Positions 18,999 to 28,206 of a stretch of DNA of 64,000 nt are shown here, piece by piece. The DNA comes from Nitrospirota bacterium (GTDB lineage Bacteria > Nitrospirota > Thermodesulfovibrionia > Thermodesulfovibrionales > Dissulfurispiraceae). Each line of letters opens with the position of its first letter. Within the stretch, counting starts at the first letter, position 1. Below the pieces are notes generated by a model that had not been told where the DNA came from, searched no databases, and saw only the letters and a program-made list of their open reading frames with translations. Location of the stretch: assembly GCA_015233365.1 (NCBI GenBank), contig JADFXU010000004.1, forward strand, positions 46,901 through 110,900. Reading direction: 5' to 3'. The position numbers and the translations under genes were made by a program.

Positions 18999-19334
18999 GT
19001 GACATTCAGAAAGAATTGTTGTTTGTTTTTTGCCGGTTTAATCTTGTTGTGTGGTTTTGCGGTTCATCCGGCAGTGTCGGCAGAACAGTCTCAGGAGGAG
19101 TCTACGGTTGAAAAGAACAAGAAAGAGATACTTAAAGATATCGATCTGTTTGAGCGCGGCTTGCATACCACAAAAAGCTGCGTATCCCAAGCCAAAACCA
19201 TTGAGGAAATCGAACAATGTCGTATGGATGCGACATCAATGAAACTCGAAAGAGCTTACGACATGCTGCAGGAAATAGGAATGACACCGGAAGAAAGAAG
19301 ATTATATGAACTCAGACCCGAAAGGGTGAGGTGA
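18999..19334 (+). CDS. Hypothetical secreted protein
   Basis: Signal peptide LFFAGLILLCGFAVHPAVSAEQ; helical mature region. Confidence 0.7.
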   Translation: MTFRKNCCLFFAGLILLCGFAVHPAVSAEQSQEESTVEKNKKEILKDIDLFERGLHTTKSCVSQAKTIEEIEQCRMDATSMKLERAYDMLQEIGMTPEERRLYELRPERVR

Positions 19335-19336
19335 AA

Positions 19337-19440
19337 AGCCGGTAGCAAGTAGTAAGTGGTAAAGGGGAAGGATAAAACCAGGGTTTGTGGCTTCCAGTTC
19401 TACCCTTACTATTGACTACTTGCTACTGGCTGCTTTTTTT
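19337..19440. repeat. Word-like inverted repeat (AGTAGCAAGTAGT word) ending in T-tract
   Basis: AGCCGGTAGCAAGTAGTAAGTGGTAAAGGG versus reverse complement AGCCAGTAGCAAGTAGTCAATAGTAAGGG; followed by TTTTTTTTT. Confidence 0.75.
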
Positions 19441-19487
19441 TTGCGTTAATACTTGACAAAAAGAGTAAGGTTTTATAGCATAGACGT

Positions 19488-19928
19488 ATGTTGCGATTAT
19501 CTACGAGGGGACAGTACGGTGTGCGGGCGATGTACGAAATAGCCCGTGGTTATCCGGTGCAGCCCGTAACAATAAAGGAAATATCGGAGAATCAGGATGT
19601 TTCTGTTGCTTATCTGGAGCAGATATTGAATAAACTCAGGAAGGCCGGGCTTATCAAAAGCGTTAAGGGGCCGGGTGGAGGGTATCTTTTGAGCACCAGT
19701 CCGGAAAAAATCAGCATTGCCTCTATCGTGAGTGAACTGGAAGGACCTGTTGCAATAACTTCTTGTCTTGATCCTGAAGAGGGCTGTGTGAGGGTGGATA
19801 ACTGCGTTACGCACCTCCTTTGGAAGGCCCTTGGCGAACAAATAGAAGCTTTTCTGAAAACAATAACACTGAAGAACCTGGTATCGGGTGATATTTATTC
19901 CATAAAAGAGAAAGTTGCCGGTATTTAG
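19488..19928 (+). CDS. Rrf2-family transcriptional regulator (IscR-like)
   Basis: MLRLSTRGQYGVRAMYEIARGYP, VSVAYLEQILNKLRKAGLIKSVKGPGGGY; three Cys (CLDPEEGCVRVDNC). Confidence 0.92.
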   Translation: MLRLSTRGQYGVRAMYEIARGYPVQPVTIKEISENQDVSVAYLEQILNKLRKAGLIKSVKGPGGGYLLSTSPEKISIASIVSELEGPVAITSCLDPEEGCVRVDNCVTHLLWKALGEQIEAFLKTITLKNLVSGDIYSIKEKVAGI

Positions 19929-20198
19929 ATGAGATTTGTCCATGGAGTCAAGGCGGATATTACTGCCGATATCGTATATATGATGTGTCCTATGCATCTC
20001 CTTAAACTCGATGAGATGATCAAGGGGCTTGATGCGGGACAGGTGCTCGAGATATTGACCGACTATGATGGCGCGCTCGAAGATATCCCCCAATGGTGCA
20101 AACGGACGGGAAACGAATTTATCGGACTGGATGAGGATGAGGATTACTATAAATTTTACGTAAGAAAGACTGATAAACAACAGAAAGGAGAATCTTGA
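19929..20198 (+). CDS. TusA-like sulfur carrier family protein
   Basis: ADIVYMMCPMHLLKLDEMIKGLDAGQVLEILTDYDGALEDIPQWCKRTGNEFI. Confidence 0.75.
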   Translation: MRFVHGVKADITADIVYMMCPMHLLKLDEMIKGLDAGQVLEILTDYDGALEDIPQWCKRTGNEFIGLDEDEDYYKFYVRKTDKQQKGES

Positions 20199-20266
20199 AT
20201 GTTGAATTTTGGATGTTAAATTGTGGACTTTTTTCATTAATTTAACATTCAACATCCAACATTTAA
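20195..20266. repeat. Word-like inverted repeat (GAATGTTGAATTTTGGATG word)
   Basis: TTGAATGTTGAATTTTGGATGTTAAATT versus reverse complement TTAAATGTTGGATGTTGAATGTTAAATT (24/28). Confidence 0.75.
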
Positions 20267-20287
20267 AATTTATTTTGGGGAGAGATT

Positions 20288-21487
20288 ATGAGAAGGTGTT
20301 ATTTCGATCATGTTGCCACTAACCCATTACATCCTGAGGTGCTCGATGTAATGATGCCTTATTTCAAAGAGGATTTTGGGAACCCTCTGAGCATTTACGA
20401 TCTCGGCACGAGTGCGCGGGAAGCCATTGAAAAGGCGCGGGGCCAGGTGGCAGGCCTGATCAATGCAAAACCCCAGGCCATTGTTTTTACTTCAAGCGGC
20501 GCTGAGGCCAATAATTTTGCACTCAGGGGCATCGCTTTCGCACGCCAGAACCAGGGCAAACATGCGATCGTCTCGAAGGTTGAACACCACTCAATTTTGA
20601 ATTCTGCGCGCTTTCTCGAGAAAAGCGGTTTTGTTGTTACCTATCTGCCGGTTGATAAGCACGGCATTGTTGATCCGGACACTGTGAAGAAATCGATAAA
20701 CAAGGAAACCGTTCTCATTTCCGTAACTCACGCCAGCAGTGAAATCGGCAGTATCGAGCCCATCCGGGAGATAGCACAAATTGCAAAGGAGCACCGTGTT
20801 ACACTGCACGCCGACGGCGTGGCCACAACCGGCAATATCCCTGTTGATGTAAAAAAACTCGGTGTAGATCTTTACAGCATGGCGGCACACCAGTTTTACG
20901 GTCCGAAAGGGGCGGGGGCCCTTTACGTAAAGGAAGGGACTAGAATTGCTCCGCTCATCTACGGCGGGATACAGGAGGGCGGCAGAAGGGCCGGCACCGA
21001 GAATGTTCCTGCGATAGTGGGCATGGGCAAGGCGGCTGAAATTGCAGCGCAGGAGTTACCGGGCAGAATGGAGCACTGCAGGAAGTTGAGAGATGCATTG
21101 ATCGATTCCGTGCTGAAGGTGCCGAATGTCCATCTTACCGGGCACCCCGAAAAAAGGCTCCCCCATCATTCGAGTTTTGTTGTGGAATTTATTGAGGGCG
21201 AAGCCATGCTTTTAATGCTGTCGATGAAAGGAATATTGTCGGCAAGCGGCTCCGCATGCTCTTCCAGGGCGTTGAAGTCTTCGCCCGTGTTGCTGTCGTT
21301 GGGAGTGCCGTCGGCGCTTGCCCAGGGATCTATAGTCTTCAGTCTCGGTACGGACAATTCCATGGAGGATATCAATTATTTCATTGAGGAATTTCCTCAG
21401 GTGGTCAAAAAATTGCGTGACATGTCTCCCTTTTCAAGCGGCTGGGGCCAAGGCGGCGAGGGAGATAAATGTTATACTGGAGGTTAA
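20288..21487 (+). CDS. Cysteine desulfurase (NifS/IscS family)
   Basis: FTSSGAEANNFALRG, HADGVATTGNIPVDV, SASGSACSSRALK. Confidence 0.93.
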   Translation: MRRCYFDHVATNPLHPEVLDVMMPYFKEDFGNPLSIYDLGTSAREAIEKARGQVAGLINAKPQAIVFTSSGAEANNFALRGIAFARQNQGKHAIVSKVEHHSILNSARFLEKSGFVVTYLPVDKHGIVDPDTVKKSINKETVLISVTHASSEIGSIEPIREIAQIAKEHRVTLHADGVATTGNIPVDVKKLGVDLYSMAAHQFYGPKGAGALYVKEGTRIAPLIYGGIQEGGRRAGTENVPAIVGMGKAAEIAAQELPGRMEHCRKLRDALIDSVLKVPNVHLTGHPEKRLPHHSSFVVEFIEGEAMLLMLSMKGILSASGSACSSRALKSSPVLLSLGVPSALAQGSIVFSLGTDNSMEDINYFIEEFPQVVKKLRDMSPFSSGWGQGGEGDKCYTGG

Positions 21488-21490
21488 GCA

Positions 21491-21862
21491 ATGTATTCAC
21501 AAAAAGTAATGGACCATTTCATGAATCCAAGGAACGTGGGTGAGATCCCTGACGCTGATGGAGTGGGCATGGAAGGGAACCCTACCTGCGGAGACTCCAT
21601 GCAGATTTTCATTAAAGTGGAGAATGACAGGATTGTTGACGCTAAATTCAGGACGTTCGGGTGCGGTTCCGCCATTGCAGTCAGCAGTATGATCACGGAA
21701 CTGGTGAAGGGAAAAACGCTTGACGAGGCGTTGAGCATCTCCAAAGAAACAGTGGCTGCTGAACTGGGCGGGCTGCCTCCCCAGAAAATGCATTGTTCAA
21801 ATCTTGGGGCAGACGCCCTGAGAAAGGCGATAGAGGATTACAGGAGCAAGAAAAAATCTTGA
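21491..21862 (+). CDS. Iron-sulfur cluster scaffold (NifU/IscU N-terminal type)
   Basis: VMDHFMNPRNVGEIPDADGVG, GNPTCGD, FRTFGCGSAIAVSSM, KMHCSNL. Confidence 0.93.
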   Translation: MYSQKVMDHFMNPRNVGEIPDADGVGMEGNPTCGDSMQIFIKVENDRIVDAKFRTFGCGSAIAVSSMITELVKGKTLDEALSISKETVAAELGGLPPQKMHCSNLGADALRKAIEDYRSKKKS

Positions 21863-21887
21863 CAAATTTGCCGTATACTTCTAAAAT
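21859..21887 (+). promoter_or_regulatory. Sigma-70-like promoter
   Basis: TTGACA-N17-TAAAAT overlapping the end of nifU-like gene, upstream of 21928 CDS. Confidence 0.6.
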
Positions 21888-21927
21888 TCTGTGAATTGTT
21901 CCAAAAGGATATAAGAGTGAACGCGTA

Positions 21928-22893
21928 ATGAAACCATACAAACTGCTGCTGGCTGATGACAGCCTGACTATTCAGAAAGTTGTCGAACTGGTGCTTGCAG
22001 ACGAGCACTTTGAAATAAAGACGGTCAATGATGGAGAGCTCGCCCTTGATGCACTTGAATCATTCGACCCTCATATTGTGCTTGCCGATATCGAGATGCC
22101 GAAATTGAACGGCTACCAGCTTTGTGAAAAAATAAAGAACAACGCTGCTACGGTCCATGTGCCTGTTGTCCTTCTTGCAGGGGCTTTCGAACCCTTCGAT
22201 GAAGAGTATGCAAAAGCAGTAGGCGCGGATGATTACATTATAAAGCCCTTTGAGTCCCAGGAATTAATCAGCAAGGTCAAATCGCTTATGGTTGGCGTTG
22301 AGCCGGAGGCAGCGGAAGAGCCTGTATCACTCGATGTTCAGAAAATAATGGATGATGGAGTATCACAGGCTGAGGGGGCGGAACCATTTTTTATGGAAGA
22401 GCCTTCGCCGGAAAAGGAGACGGCGTCCGGTACAGAGGACAAGAATGAACCCGTGGTGATTGCTGATGAGGAATACGAGGCTAAAGCTGCATTTGTATTG
22501 CCGGACAAGGAATTTGAGGTTGATCTCGCACATGCAATGAAAAGCGAAGAGGAAGTTCCTGCCGCTGCCGGCAGTTGCGGACTTATCGATACGCTTGAGC
22601 TGCCGTCCAAAGATGATATTCAGGAAATCGTAAGGCAGTCTGTCGAAAAGAGGGTGTCCGATATTCTCGGCAGCGAAATTGTCCCTGCTTTATCTGCTGC
22701 CATTAAGGAAGATGCTTTCACAACATTATCGCAGACCGCTCCGAAGATTATCGAGGGTGTAACAAGAGAACTGGTAGCTGAAATGATGCAGTCTCTTCAC
22801 GGGGAGATTAGTGCGGCCATTAACAGGATCGTCCCTGAAGTGGCGGAGACTGTTATCAACAAGGCGATTGACAAAATTACTGCGCAGCCCTGA
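21928..22893 (+). CDS. Response regulator with N-terminal receiver and helical C-terminal region
   Basis: LLLADDSLTIQKVVELVL...HIVLADIEMPKLNGY receiver. Confidence 0.85.
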   Translation: MKPYKLLLADDSLTIQKVVELVLADEHFEIKTVNDGELALDALESFDPHIVLADIEMPKLNGYQLCEKIKNNAATVHVPVVLLAGAFEPFDEEYAKAVGADDYIIKPFESQELISKVKSLMVGVEPEAAEEPVSLDVQKIMDDGVSQAEGAEPFFMEEPSPEKETASGTEDKNEPVVIADEEYEAKAAFVLPDKEFEVDLAHAMKSEEEVPAAAGSCGLIDTLELPSKDDIQEIVRQSVEKRVSDILGSEIVPALSAAIKEDAFTTLSQTAPKIIEGVTRELVAEMMQSLHGEISAAINRIVPEVAETVINKAIDKITAQP

Positions 22894-22949
22894 AAAATTG
22901 TCTATTGGAAAGTCCCTGCTTTTTTCGATTTATAGTCTGACAATTCTAC

Positions 22950-25814
22950 ATGAATAAGGTAACTAATACGGATATGGAAATAAAACAAAACTATCAACCC
23001 GAAGAAATTGAGGACAAATGGTATGCTCTCTGGGAATCCCGTGGGTATTTCAAGCCTGCTCCCGGGGCCGGCAACGCAGCGTTCAGCATAGTTATACCGC
23101 CTCCCAACGTTACCGGTTCCCTTCACATGGGACATGCCCTCAACGCTACTGTCCAGGATATACTTGCCAGGTGGAAAAGGATGTGGGGATACAGCGTGTT
23201 GTGGGTCCCCGGTACCGACCACGCCGGTATTGCAACTCAAAATGTGGTCGAAAGGGAGCTGGCGAAAGAAGGGCTGAACAGATATGAGCTGGGCAGAGAT
23301 GCATTTATCGAAAGGATCTGGCAATGGAAATCCGAATACGGAGGTAAAATAATTCACCAGCTCAAGAAGCTTGGTGCTTCCTGTGATTGGTCGAGAGAGC
23401 GTTTCACTCTGGATGAGGGATTGTCCAGGGCGGTGCGGGAGGTGTTTGTAAGGCTTTTTGACGAGGGGTTGGTATATCGCGACAACCGCTTGATAAACTG
23501 GTGTCCTCGCTGTCATACCGCATTATCGGATCTGGAAGTGGAATATGAAGATATTGACGGAACTCTCTATTACATTAAATATCCTCTTGCCCCGCCATCT
23601 TCCTCCTCCGCCGTTGGGGGGGCAAAGGCGGGATATGTTACTGTTGCTACAACCAGACCTGAAACAATGCTCGGTGATACCGCTGTGGCAGTGAATCCCG
23701 AAGATGATCGGTATTTGAAACTGATAGGCAAGACTGTGGAACTGCCGTTTACCGGCAGGAAGATACCCATAATCGCTGATCCGGCTGTTGAATCCGCATT
23801 CGGTACCGGTGCGGTGAAAGTGACTCCGGCGCACGATTTTAATGATGAGGCAATGGGAAAACGCCACGGCCTTCTTTCCATAAGCGTTATTGCGGAGGAT
23901 GGCCGTATGACCGCTGAAGCAGGAGAGGAGTGCAGGGGGCTTGACCGCTACGAATGCAGAAAGAAACTGGTGAGTGACCTGAAGGACAGGGGCTTGCTTG
24001 AAGGAGAAAAAAAACACCGCCATGCAGTCGGGCACTGTTACCGCTGCAAGACTGTTATAGAGCCCCTCCTGACTGTCCAATGGTACGTCAAAATAGAATC
24101 TCTTGCCTCCGAAGCGGTTAAGGCGGTTGAGAGCGGAAAGACGAGACTTATACCGCCTTCGTGGGACAACAATTACTTTGCGTGGATGCGGGACATAAAG
24201 GATTGGTGCATCTCGCGGCAGATATGGTGGGGGCACAGAATTCCTGTCTGGTACTGTCCTGATTGCAGCGGCAAGGATGGGCGCGAACAGGGTGAGATGA
24301 TCGAAAATATTTTCTTCAAAGATGTGACCCTGTCCGGCAAAACTGTTGCCGGCGGCATTTATTCAGACCTGCGGAAGATGGGATTCAGCCACGAGGATAT
24401 TCTGAGAAATTCGAAAATAATCCGGGTGGCAAAAGGGGTCACCCCCATATGCCGGATAGAGGGAGTAACTGAATGTCCTGTTTGCGGCGGTCATCACATT
24501 ATTTATGATCCGGACGTGTTGGACACATGGTTTTCATCGTCGTTATGGCCGTTTTCCACGCTTGGGTGGCCCGATATTACCGGGGATCTGAAAACATTTT
24601 ATCCCACCAGTGTTCTTGTCACCGGGTTCGACATTCTCTTTTTCTGGGTGGCACGTATGCTGATGATGGGATTGAAATGCATGGGTGAGGTGCCCTTCAA
24701 AGACGTTTATATTCACGCCCTTGTGCGCGATGCAAAAGGACAAAAAATGAGCAAGTCAAAGGGTAACGTTGTCGATCCACTGGTGATGATAGGGAAATAT
24801 GGGGCCGACGCCTTCAGATTCTCTCTTGCCGCCTTTGCAGCGCAGGGAAGAGACGTAAGATTCTCGGAGGAGCGGCTGGAGGGATACCGGCACTTCATCA
24901 ACAAGCTCTGGAATGCTACTAAATTCATTATCCGGAACGAATCGGCATGGAAAACACGGGACCCGTATGCCTATGGCGAAAAACTGGACATTGCCGGCAA
25001 ATGGATACTGAGCAGGCTGGCATTTACCGTGGATGAGGTCAACAGAAATCTTGATAATTACAGGTTTAACGATGCCGCGGGCAGCATCTATCATTTCATC
25101 TGGCATGAATTCTGTGACTGGTATCTTGAAATTACAAAACCTTTGCTCTATCAGGAGGACAGCAATGAGAAAACCGTTGTTGTCGATTGCCTGTTCTTTG
25201 TTCTGGAGCAAAGTCTCAAATTGCTACATCCATTCATACCCTTTGTGACCGAGGAGATATGGCACAGCGTATTCGACGGAGAATCATCGTTAATGCTCAT
25301 GTCCTATCCAAAGGAACTGCCGAGATTTCTTGACGCGGAACGTCAGATGGAGATTTTGCTCCGCGCCGTAACCGGAATACGAAGTGTTAGAGGGGAGTTG
25401 AATATAACGCCTTCAGTGGAAATCAGGGCGGATATCAGGACGCTTTCAAATGAAGTGAAAAGCGTCATTGAAAACAATATAGTATCGATCAAGAAATTGA
25501 CCAGATGCAAGGAAATTAACCTGGGGCCTGAAATACGCAGAGTCGAAGGTTCCGCGGTTTCAGTACATGAGGGAATGGAAGTGTACATACCTCTGAGTGG
25601 GTTGCTCGACGTTGGCGCTGAGATAAAGAGGCTTCAGAAAGAAGTGTCCAAGATGGATGAGACAATGACTTTTTTGAATAAGAAGCTTCTTAACGAGGAT
25701 TTCCTGAAGAACGCGCCGAAGACTGTTCTGGAAAAAGATAAGGCCAAATATGATGATCTCCTGGTCAAAAGGGTCAAACTTGAGGAGAACCTGAAAATTC
25801 TGAGGACCATTTAA
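22950..25814 (+). CDS. valS: Valyl-tRNA synthetase
   Basis: PPPNVTGSLHMGHALNATVQD, DWCISRQIWWGHRIPVWYC, GQKMSKSKGNVVDP. Confidence 0.96.
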   Translation: MNKVTNTDMEIKQNYQPEEIEDKWYALWESRGYFKPAPGAGNAAFSIVIPPPNVTGSLHMGHALNATVQDILARWKRMWGYSVLWVPGTDHAGIATQNVVERELAKEGLNRYELGRDAFIERIWQWKSEYGGKIIHQLKKLGASCDWSRERFTLDEGLSRAVREVFVRLFDEGLVYRDNRLINWCPRCHTALSDLEVEYEDIDGTLYYIKYPLAPPSSSSAVGGAKAGYVTVATTRPETMLGDTAVAVNPEDDRYLKLIGKTVELPFTGRKIPIIADPAVESAFGTGAVKVTPAHDFNDEAMGKRHGLLSISVIAEDGRMTAEAGEECRGLDRYECRKKLVSDLKDRGLLEGEKKHRHAVGHCYRCKTVIEPLLTVQWYVKIESLASEAVKAVESGKTRLIPPSWDNNYFAWMRDIKDWCISRQIWWGHRIPVWYCPDCSGKDGREQGEMIENIFFKDVTLSGKTVAGGIYSDLRKMGFSHEDILRNSKIIRVAKGVTPICRIEGVTECPVCGGHHIIYDPDVLDTWFSSSLWPFSTLGWPDITGDLKTFYPTSVLVTGFDILFFWVARMLMMGLKCMGEVPFKDVYIHALVRDAKGQKMSKSKGNVVDPLVMIGKYGADAFRFSLAAFAAQGRDVRFSEERLEGYRHFINKLWNATKFIIRNESAWKTRDPYAYGEKLDIAGKWILSRLAFTVDEVNRNLDNYRFNDAAGSIYHFIWHEFCDWYLEITKPLLYQEDSNEKTVVVDCLFFVLEQSLKLLHPFIPFVTEEIWHSVFDGESSLMLMSYPKELPRFLDAERQMEILLRAVTGIRSVRGELNITPSVEIRADIRTLSNEVKSVIENNIVSIKKLTRCKEINLGPEIRRVEGSAVSVHEGMEVYIPLSGLLDVGAEIKRLQKEVSKMDETMTFLNKKLLNEDFLKNAPKTVLEKDKAKYDDLLVKRVKLEENLKILRTI

Positions 25815-25839
25815 CACTTAAAAAGGCGGAGGTGCTGCA

Positions 25840-26322
25840 ATGGAAAAAGATACGATGGATATAGAAGGCAGGAGCCTTGATCTTGTAGAAGCCGAATTTG
25901 TCACTATCAAGCAAAGCACTGTCAGGTCTGTGGACGGCGGTCATGTGGAACTGCAGCAGGTGGGCTCATTGAGCATCGATGGCGAACGGATCGAAGTGAC
26001 GCAGGGTGCAGCCGTGCTCATGAGAGGTGACACTCTGACCCTGAACCAGAGTATCGGGGTACTGGCAGCAGGCGGCAGGACTGATCTGAACTTCTCCTTT
26101 ACTCCGGTTGCGGTGTCCTCAGATGTAATGAATGCCAACAAGAGCGCTGCCGGGGCCATGATAGCCAATGAGATCAACGCCAATAACAGCACCTCGATTC
26201 TCATGATCGGGAGGAATGTAAACGGCACTGTGACAACGCTTCTTGACTGGCGCAGCGCCCTTGCCATCGGAGCGGTGGCCGGCGGCATATTCGGGCTCTT
26301 TTCCCTGTTCAGGGGGCGTTAA
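25840..26322 (+). CDS. Hypothetical protein with repetitive beta-rich region and C-terminal TM helix
   Basis: VDGGHVELQQVGSLSIDGERIEVTQGAAVLMRGDTLTLNQ...; C-terminal AIGAVAGGIFGLFSLFRGR. Confidence 0.75.
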   Translation: MEKDTMDIEGRSLDLVEAEFVTIKQSTVRSVDGGHVELQQVGSLSIDGERIEVTQGAAVLMRGDTLTLNQSIGVLAAGGRTDLNFSFTPVAVSSDVMNANKSAAGAMIANEINANNSTSILMIGRNVNGTVTTLLDWRSALAIGAVAGGIFGLFSLFRGR

Positions 26323-26327
26323 GGAGA

Positions 26328-27155
26328 ATGTTTTCCGGACTGATCGCGGAAACAATACGTCTTGCCCTTACTGAAGATCTCGGACATGGCGATATAACCT
26401 CGTCGCTGATTGTGCAGGAAGACAGGGACGCAAGGACGATAATCCGTGCAAAAGAAGACCTTGTCCTGGCAGGAATGCCTTTTGTGAGAGAGGTCTTTTC
26501 AATAATTGATTCCTGCGTTGAAGTAAACGCTTTTCTTGCCGAAGGGGCCGATGTCTCCAAGGGCGGGGAAATAGCGGAAGTAAAGGGAAATGCGCGGGGA
26601 CTCCTGGCAGGAGAACGGACTGCATTGAATATATTGCAGCGGGTATCCGGCATCGCAACATTGACCCGTGCATACCAGAGGCTTGTCTCGGACCTGCCGG
26701 TGAAAATTGTTGATACGCGGAAGACAACGCCCGGCATGCGTTTTATGGAGAAATACGGCGTGCGTATCGGCGGAGGCTCTAACCATCGGTACGGACTTTA
26801 CGACGGCATCCTGATAAAAGATAATCACATCAGGATTGCGCGTGGAGTTAAGGAAGCGGTAGGGATGGCAAAAAAAGGCCACCATTTATTGAAGATAGAA
26901 GTGGAGGTCAGCAGTTTTGATGAACTCCGGGAGGCTCTGGATGCAGGCGCGGATGTGGTAATGCTTGATAATATGTCGGTGGAAGACATGGCGCAGGCTG
27001 TAAAGATTACAAAGGGCAGGGCGCTCCTTGAGGCGTCAGGCAACGTAAATATTACTAATGTCAGAACAATCGCAGAAACAGGGGTCGACCTGATATCCGT
27101 AGGCGCATTGACCCATTCGGCAAAAGCTGCGGACATCAGCATGAAAATTATTTAG
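26328..27155 (+). CDS. nadC: Nicotinate-nucleotide pyrophosphorylase
   Basis: LTEDLGHGDITSSL, ERTALNILQRVSGIAT, DTRKTTPGMRFMEKYGVRIGGGSNHRYGLYDGILIKDNH. Confidence 0.95.
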   Translation: MFSGLIAETIRLALTEDLGHGDITSSLIVQEDRDARTIIRAKEDLVLAGMPFVREVFSIIDSCVEVNAFLAEGADVSKGGEIAEVKGNARGLLAGERTALNILQRVSGIATLTRAYQRLVSDLPVKIVDTRKTTPGMRFMEKYGVRIGGGSNHRYGLYDGILIKDNHIRIARGVKEAVGMAKKGHHLLKIEVEVSSFDELREALDAGADVVMLDNMSVEDMAQAVKITKGRALLEASGNVNITNVRTIAETGVDLISVGALTHSAKAADISMKII

Positions 27156-27174
27156 ACTCCTTTTAGCGCCCCCC

Positions 27175-27192
27175 GCCGGTGAAGGCACCGGC
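27175..27192. terminator. Bidirectional terminator-like hairpin between convergent genes
   Basis: GCCGGTG-AAGG-CACCGGC flanked by CCCC/GGGG. Confidence 0.5.
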
Positions 27193-27208
27193 AGGGGAGG
27201 TGGTGACA

Positions 27209-27673
27209 TTATCTGAAAGAAACATCGTCTGCGGAGCGCAGCTCAAGCCTTATTCCCTTATGACATGATCTTGCCATGGGCAGATTAATTCCCACAATAG
27301 TAGCTTTTACAAATATTGTCTCTTCGCCCTGTTTTTGTGCATGAAAAATCTTCCTGAAAACAGGCACGGTATTCGGCGTGGCAATAAGCACTTCGAGTGT
27401 TGCGCCGCTTTTGTCTTTTATAACAATTTCCTGAAACATGCGCTGGTTCTTGCATAGAATATTGATGGCGTCAATATGCCCTATGACTTTAGCTTCCTGA
27501 CCTTCGCATAACATTGCAGGGCCACCCCCGCCGGGCAAACAGTACTTATACAGCTCTGAAACACCGATATAGGCATCCGGCATTGTTGCTGCATGCGCAC
27601 CGAGCGCAAGACCAATAATACTGAGAACTAGAAGCGCAAAGAAACAAAAACGAAGCATACAACGGTAATTCAT
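27209..27673 (-). CDS. Small secreted protein, possibly OB-fold-like, downstream of GEMM riboswitch
   Basis: Signal peptide LLVLSIIGLALGAHAAT; KVIGHIDAINILCKNQRMFQEIVIKDKSGATLEVLI; AUG preceded by ATGGAGGTCAAAAA. Confidence 0.75.
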   Translation of the reverse strand: MNYRCMLRFCFFALLVLSIIGLALGAHAATMPDAYIGVSELYKYCLPGGGGPAMLCEGQEAKVIGHIDAINILCKNQRMFQEIVIKDKSGATLEVLIATPNTVPVFRKIFHAQKQGEETIFVKATIVGINLPMARSCHKGIRLELRSADDVSFR

Positions 27674-27756
27674 TTTTTGACCTCCATATAGTTAGAGTTG
27701 TTTTTACAGCCCTAAAACGACCTCTTCCTATACGGAGATAATAGAGGCACGTTTTT

Positions 27757-27828
27757 CGGTAGCCCGGCGGTCCTTCAAAGGATCCGTGGCTTTGCGTCCC
27801 ATGATTACTCATGGTTTGCCTTTTCGAA
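27757..27828 (-). ncRNA. Cyclic di-GMP-I (GEMM-I) riboswitch aptamer
   Basis: Minus strand AAAAGGCAAACCATGAGTAATCATGGGACGCAAAGCCACGGATCCTTTGAAGGACCGCCGGGCTACCG contains the conserved GCAAACC...GGGACGCAAAGCCACGG...GGCUACCG core. Confidence 0.9.
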
Positions 27829-27940
27829 ACATGATTTGACTTACTGCACCAATTATGCAACCAAACAAACAAAAATGCAAGCAAAATGTCAGGGGAAGAA
27901 AAATCCGGGAGAAAGTCCCGCAATGCCTCCCCGAAAAACA

Positions 27941-28150
27941 TCAGACATACTTGTTAACAGTCCGCTTTGCCGCAGTCTTGCCTGCATGTGGCTGGACCGG
28001 CGCGGTCTTCCTGTTTGCGTTGTTTTCGTTCTTCACGGCAGTATTCTTTTGAGCAACTGCCGGATGGTCGGCCTTTCGATTAGCATTTACCGCAGTTTTG
28101 TCACGTGTTACAGGCGCCGATACAGCATGGTTTATTGCATTGATTGCCAT
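27941..28150 (-). CDS. Small basic Ala/Asn/Lys-rich hypothetical protein
   Basis: 69 aa, MAINAINHAVSAPVTRDKTAVNANRK...; AAAAGGAGGCTAAA-ATG ribosome-binding site. Confidence 0.55.
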   Translation of the reverse strand: MAINAINHAVSAPVTRDKTAVNANRKADHPAVAQKNTAVKNENNANRKTAPVQPHAGKTAAKRTVNKYV

Positions 28151-28206
28151 TTTAGCCTCCTTTTACACACTACTATTATACCATGAGTCTTCTGTGGTCA
28201 ATTGCA

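Noticed and set aside
22902-25817. Antisense ORFs opposite valS
   Set aside because: Shadow ORFs of a strongly supported core gene.
27546-27941. 131-aa minus-strand ORF
   Set aside because: It overlaps the GEMM-I riboswitch and the N-terminus of the secreted protein in another frame.
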